Shown here: positions 9,121 through 9,982 of the stretch, one piece after another
Position numbering within the stretch: position 1 is the stretch's first letter
Layout: every line of letters starts with the position of its first letter
NCBI GenBank assembly: GCA_014380205.1
Contig: JACMKH010000236.1
Location: forward strand, 1 to 9,982
Reading direction: 5' to 3'
Length of the DNA stretch: 9,982 nt
Source: Sphingomonadaceae bacterium
GTDB taxonomy: Bacteria > Pseudomonadota > Alphaproteobacteria > Sphingomonadales > Sphingomonadaceae
The notes under the pieces: generated by a model
Seen by the model: only the letters and a program-made list of their open reading frames with translations
The model's database searches: none
Told to the model about the DNA's origin: nothing
Program-made: the position numbers and the translations under genes

Positions 9121-9573
9121 TCATTCTGTCAGCGCGCGGCCCGTGCGGACGCTCCACTCGTCCGCCGCCGCCCTGCCCAAGGCGCCATGAATCGTCAGGT
9201 CGGGGAGATCGTGCGCGAGGCGGAACCGGAGTCTCTGGAAAGGTCCGAAGCCTTCTAGCCGGATCGAGTCGATCTGATCCCACGGGATGCGCAGCAAGGG
9301 ATGGGCGATCCGGAAGATGAGGCCCGGGCGCAGATATAGGCCGGTCGCATCGAGCCAGCCGTTCACGCAGCCTCGATAACGGGGCGCGAACCAGGTGCCG
9401 CCGATCGCCATCGACTGCATCCCGTACCGCGCGGCGCCGGATGGAATCTCACCGTCGAAGCGCAGCCGATGGGCGAGCCTGCTCCACCCCTGGCTGGCGA
9501 TGATCACGACGACCAGCGCCCACAGGCCGAGGACCAAGAGCGCGAAGCCGAAAGCCGATGTCAAAACATCCAA
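9121..9573 (-). CDS. Small membrane protein with PH-like domain
   Basis: The predicted product is 150 residues starting at a TTG (9573-9571) preceded 8 nt upstream by a strong GGGGGAGG site (9589-9582). One N-terminal hydrophobic segment spans about 7-27 (AFGFALLVLGLWALVVVIIAS). The remainder has GLYLRPGLIFRIAHPLLRIPWDQIDSI followed by a beta-rich tail, the pattern of bacterial PH-like (YdbS/YcxB-type) membrane-associated hypotheticals; its role is unknown. The frame is open far upstream, but that part is an Arg/Pro/Ser-rich shadow of glyS. The first in-frame ATG would begin after the membrane segment (MQSMAIGG), so TTG is favoured. The stop of glyS lies 34 bp upstream, so it is probably cotranscribed with glyS. 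Confidence 0.7.
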   Translation of the reverse strand: MDVLTSAFGFALLVLGLWALVVVIIASQGWSRLAHRLRFDGEIPSGAARYGMQSMAIGGTWFAPRYRGCVNGWLDATGLYLRPGLIFRIAHPLLRIPWDQIDSIRLEGFGPFQRLRFRLAHDLPDLTIHGALGRAAADEWSVRTGRALTE

Positions 9574-9607
9574 GCGGGCATCCTCCCCCGATCCGCGCCC
9601 GCGCGCC

Positions 9608-9982
9608 TCATCCCTCGATCTTCGAGAAATCCGCCACCCGGTGGACGGCGTTGCGGAACTGGTCGAGCATCGCAAGCCTCGCCTCGCGCCTGGCGGGATC
9701 GGGATCGTTGACCGTGACCTGGTCGAAGAAATCGTCGATCGGGGCGCGCAGCGCGGCGAGCGCGGCCATCGCCCCGGCGAAATCCTCGGCCTCGATCGCG
9801 GTGGCGGCGGTGGGTTCGGCCGCATCGAGCGCGGCGATGAGGGCGGTTTGCTCGGGGGGGTAGTCCGGTGCATCGCCATTCCCGCGAACGCGGGAATCCA
9901 TCTCCGGCGTTGCGTGAGGTGGCGAGGCCGGGAGATGGACCCCCGCTTGCGCGGGGGTGACGGATGAGGCGTCGGTTCCGGC
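9608..9982 (-). CDS. glyS: Glycyl-tRNA synthetase beta subunit (C-terminal part, with an inserted palindromic repeat)
   Basis: The frame is open from the window edge to TGA at 9610-9608, giving 124 residues. The last 80 or so match the anticodon-binding end of Gly[42 protein letters not shown] and [11 protein letters not shown] at the terminus. GlyS pairs with GlyQ to charge tRNA-Gly and is essential in bacteria with the two-subunit enzyme. Upstream of this, 9874-9962 is a REP-like element read in frame as [11 protein letters not shown]...MDSRVRGNG, not GlyS-like. The ATG at 9901 lies inside the element and is not a start. The rest of the gene lies beyond the window, so whether the joined frame is the real full-length GlyS cannot be settled here. 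Confidence 0.85.
   Translation of the reverse strand, partial: AGTDASSVTPAQAGVHLPASPPHATPEMDSRVRGNGDAPDYPPEQTALIAALDAAEPTAATAIEAEDFAGAMAALAALRAPIDDFFDQVTVNDPDPARREARLAMLDQFRNAVHRVADFSKIEG
9874..9962. repeat. REP/BIME-like double palindrome inside the glyS frame
   Basis: Three nested inverted repeats are visible. ATTCCCGCG (9878-9886) pairs with CGCGGGAAT (9889-9897) around AA. ACCCCCGC (9939-9946) pairs with GCGGGGGT (9951-9958) around four bases. Between them, CCATCTCCGGC (9898-9908) pairs with GCCGGGAGATGG (9927-9938) apart from one extra base. The whole is two REP-like units facing each other, able to form a cloverleaf. Its core from 9878 to 9958 is 81 bp, exactly 27 codons. The outer ends (CGCCATTCCC and CCGTCACCCCC when read inward) resemble each other. 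Such elements are scattered, usually between genes, in sphingomonad genomes. Confidence 0.85.

Noticed and set aside
9574..9879. N-terminal extension of the PH-like protein in the same frame
   Set aside because: The extension overlaps glyS in another frame, is Pro/Ser/Arg-rich, and places the hydrophobic anchor in mid-protein. The TTG at 9573 has a strong ribosome site.
9608..9901. ATG at 9901 as the start of a separate 97-residue gene
   Set aside because: The ATG lies inside the palindromic repeat, and the frame is open to the window edge. The protein is the C-terminus of GlyS.

Overview
This window is GC-rich alphaproteobacterial chromosome and most resembles a sphingomonad (Sphingomonadales). 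The grounds are the character of the Cpa/Tad proteins, the neighbourhood of glyS next to ppdK, and a REP-like palindromic repeat of the kind common in that group. The assignment comes from recognition, not from a search. All genes have strongly G/C-biased third positions, so very long antisense open frames are expected and were discarded.

Positions 1-5635 (+ strand) hold part of a tad/cpa pilus operon: the end of cpaB, then complete cpaC (outer-membrane secretin), cpaD (lipoprotein), cpaE (MinD/TadZ-like localisation ATPase), tadB and tadC (inner-membrane platform proteins). The genes are tightly packed, with stop/start overlaps at cpaB-cpaC and cpaD-cpaE. Together they encode the export channel, its lipoprotein partner, the positioning ATPase and the membrane platform of a Flp-type adhesive pilus. 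The motor ATPase gene cpaF (tadA), usually found between cpaE and tadB, is absent: only 54 bp lie there. No pilin or prepilin peptidase gene is in the window.

Positions 5647-6205 hold a small membrane-anchored coiled-coil protein with a C-terminal helix-hairpin-helix domain. A strong 14-bp hairpin encloses its ribosome binding site and start codon. The gene converges on ppdK, and the two 3' ends overlap by 14 nt.

Positions 6192-9982 read on the - strand. In transcription order they hold the 3' end of glyS (glycyl-tRNA synthetase beta), a small PH-like membrane protein gene starting at TTG, a scar made of a ppdK 5' fragment joined to a glyS 3' fragment, a short AT-rich probable promoter region, and full-length ppdK (pyruvate, phosphate dikinase).

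Two features stand out. The first is a roughly 85-bp REP/BIME-like palindromic element inside the open glyS reading frame, which seems to add about 27 codons without breaking the frame. The second is the ppdK'-glyS' scar, which records an old duplication or allelic replacement at this locus followed by a microhomology deletion. I saw no complete new multi-gene system, tRNA, rRNA, CRISPR array or insertion sequence.
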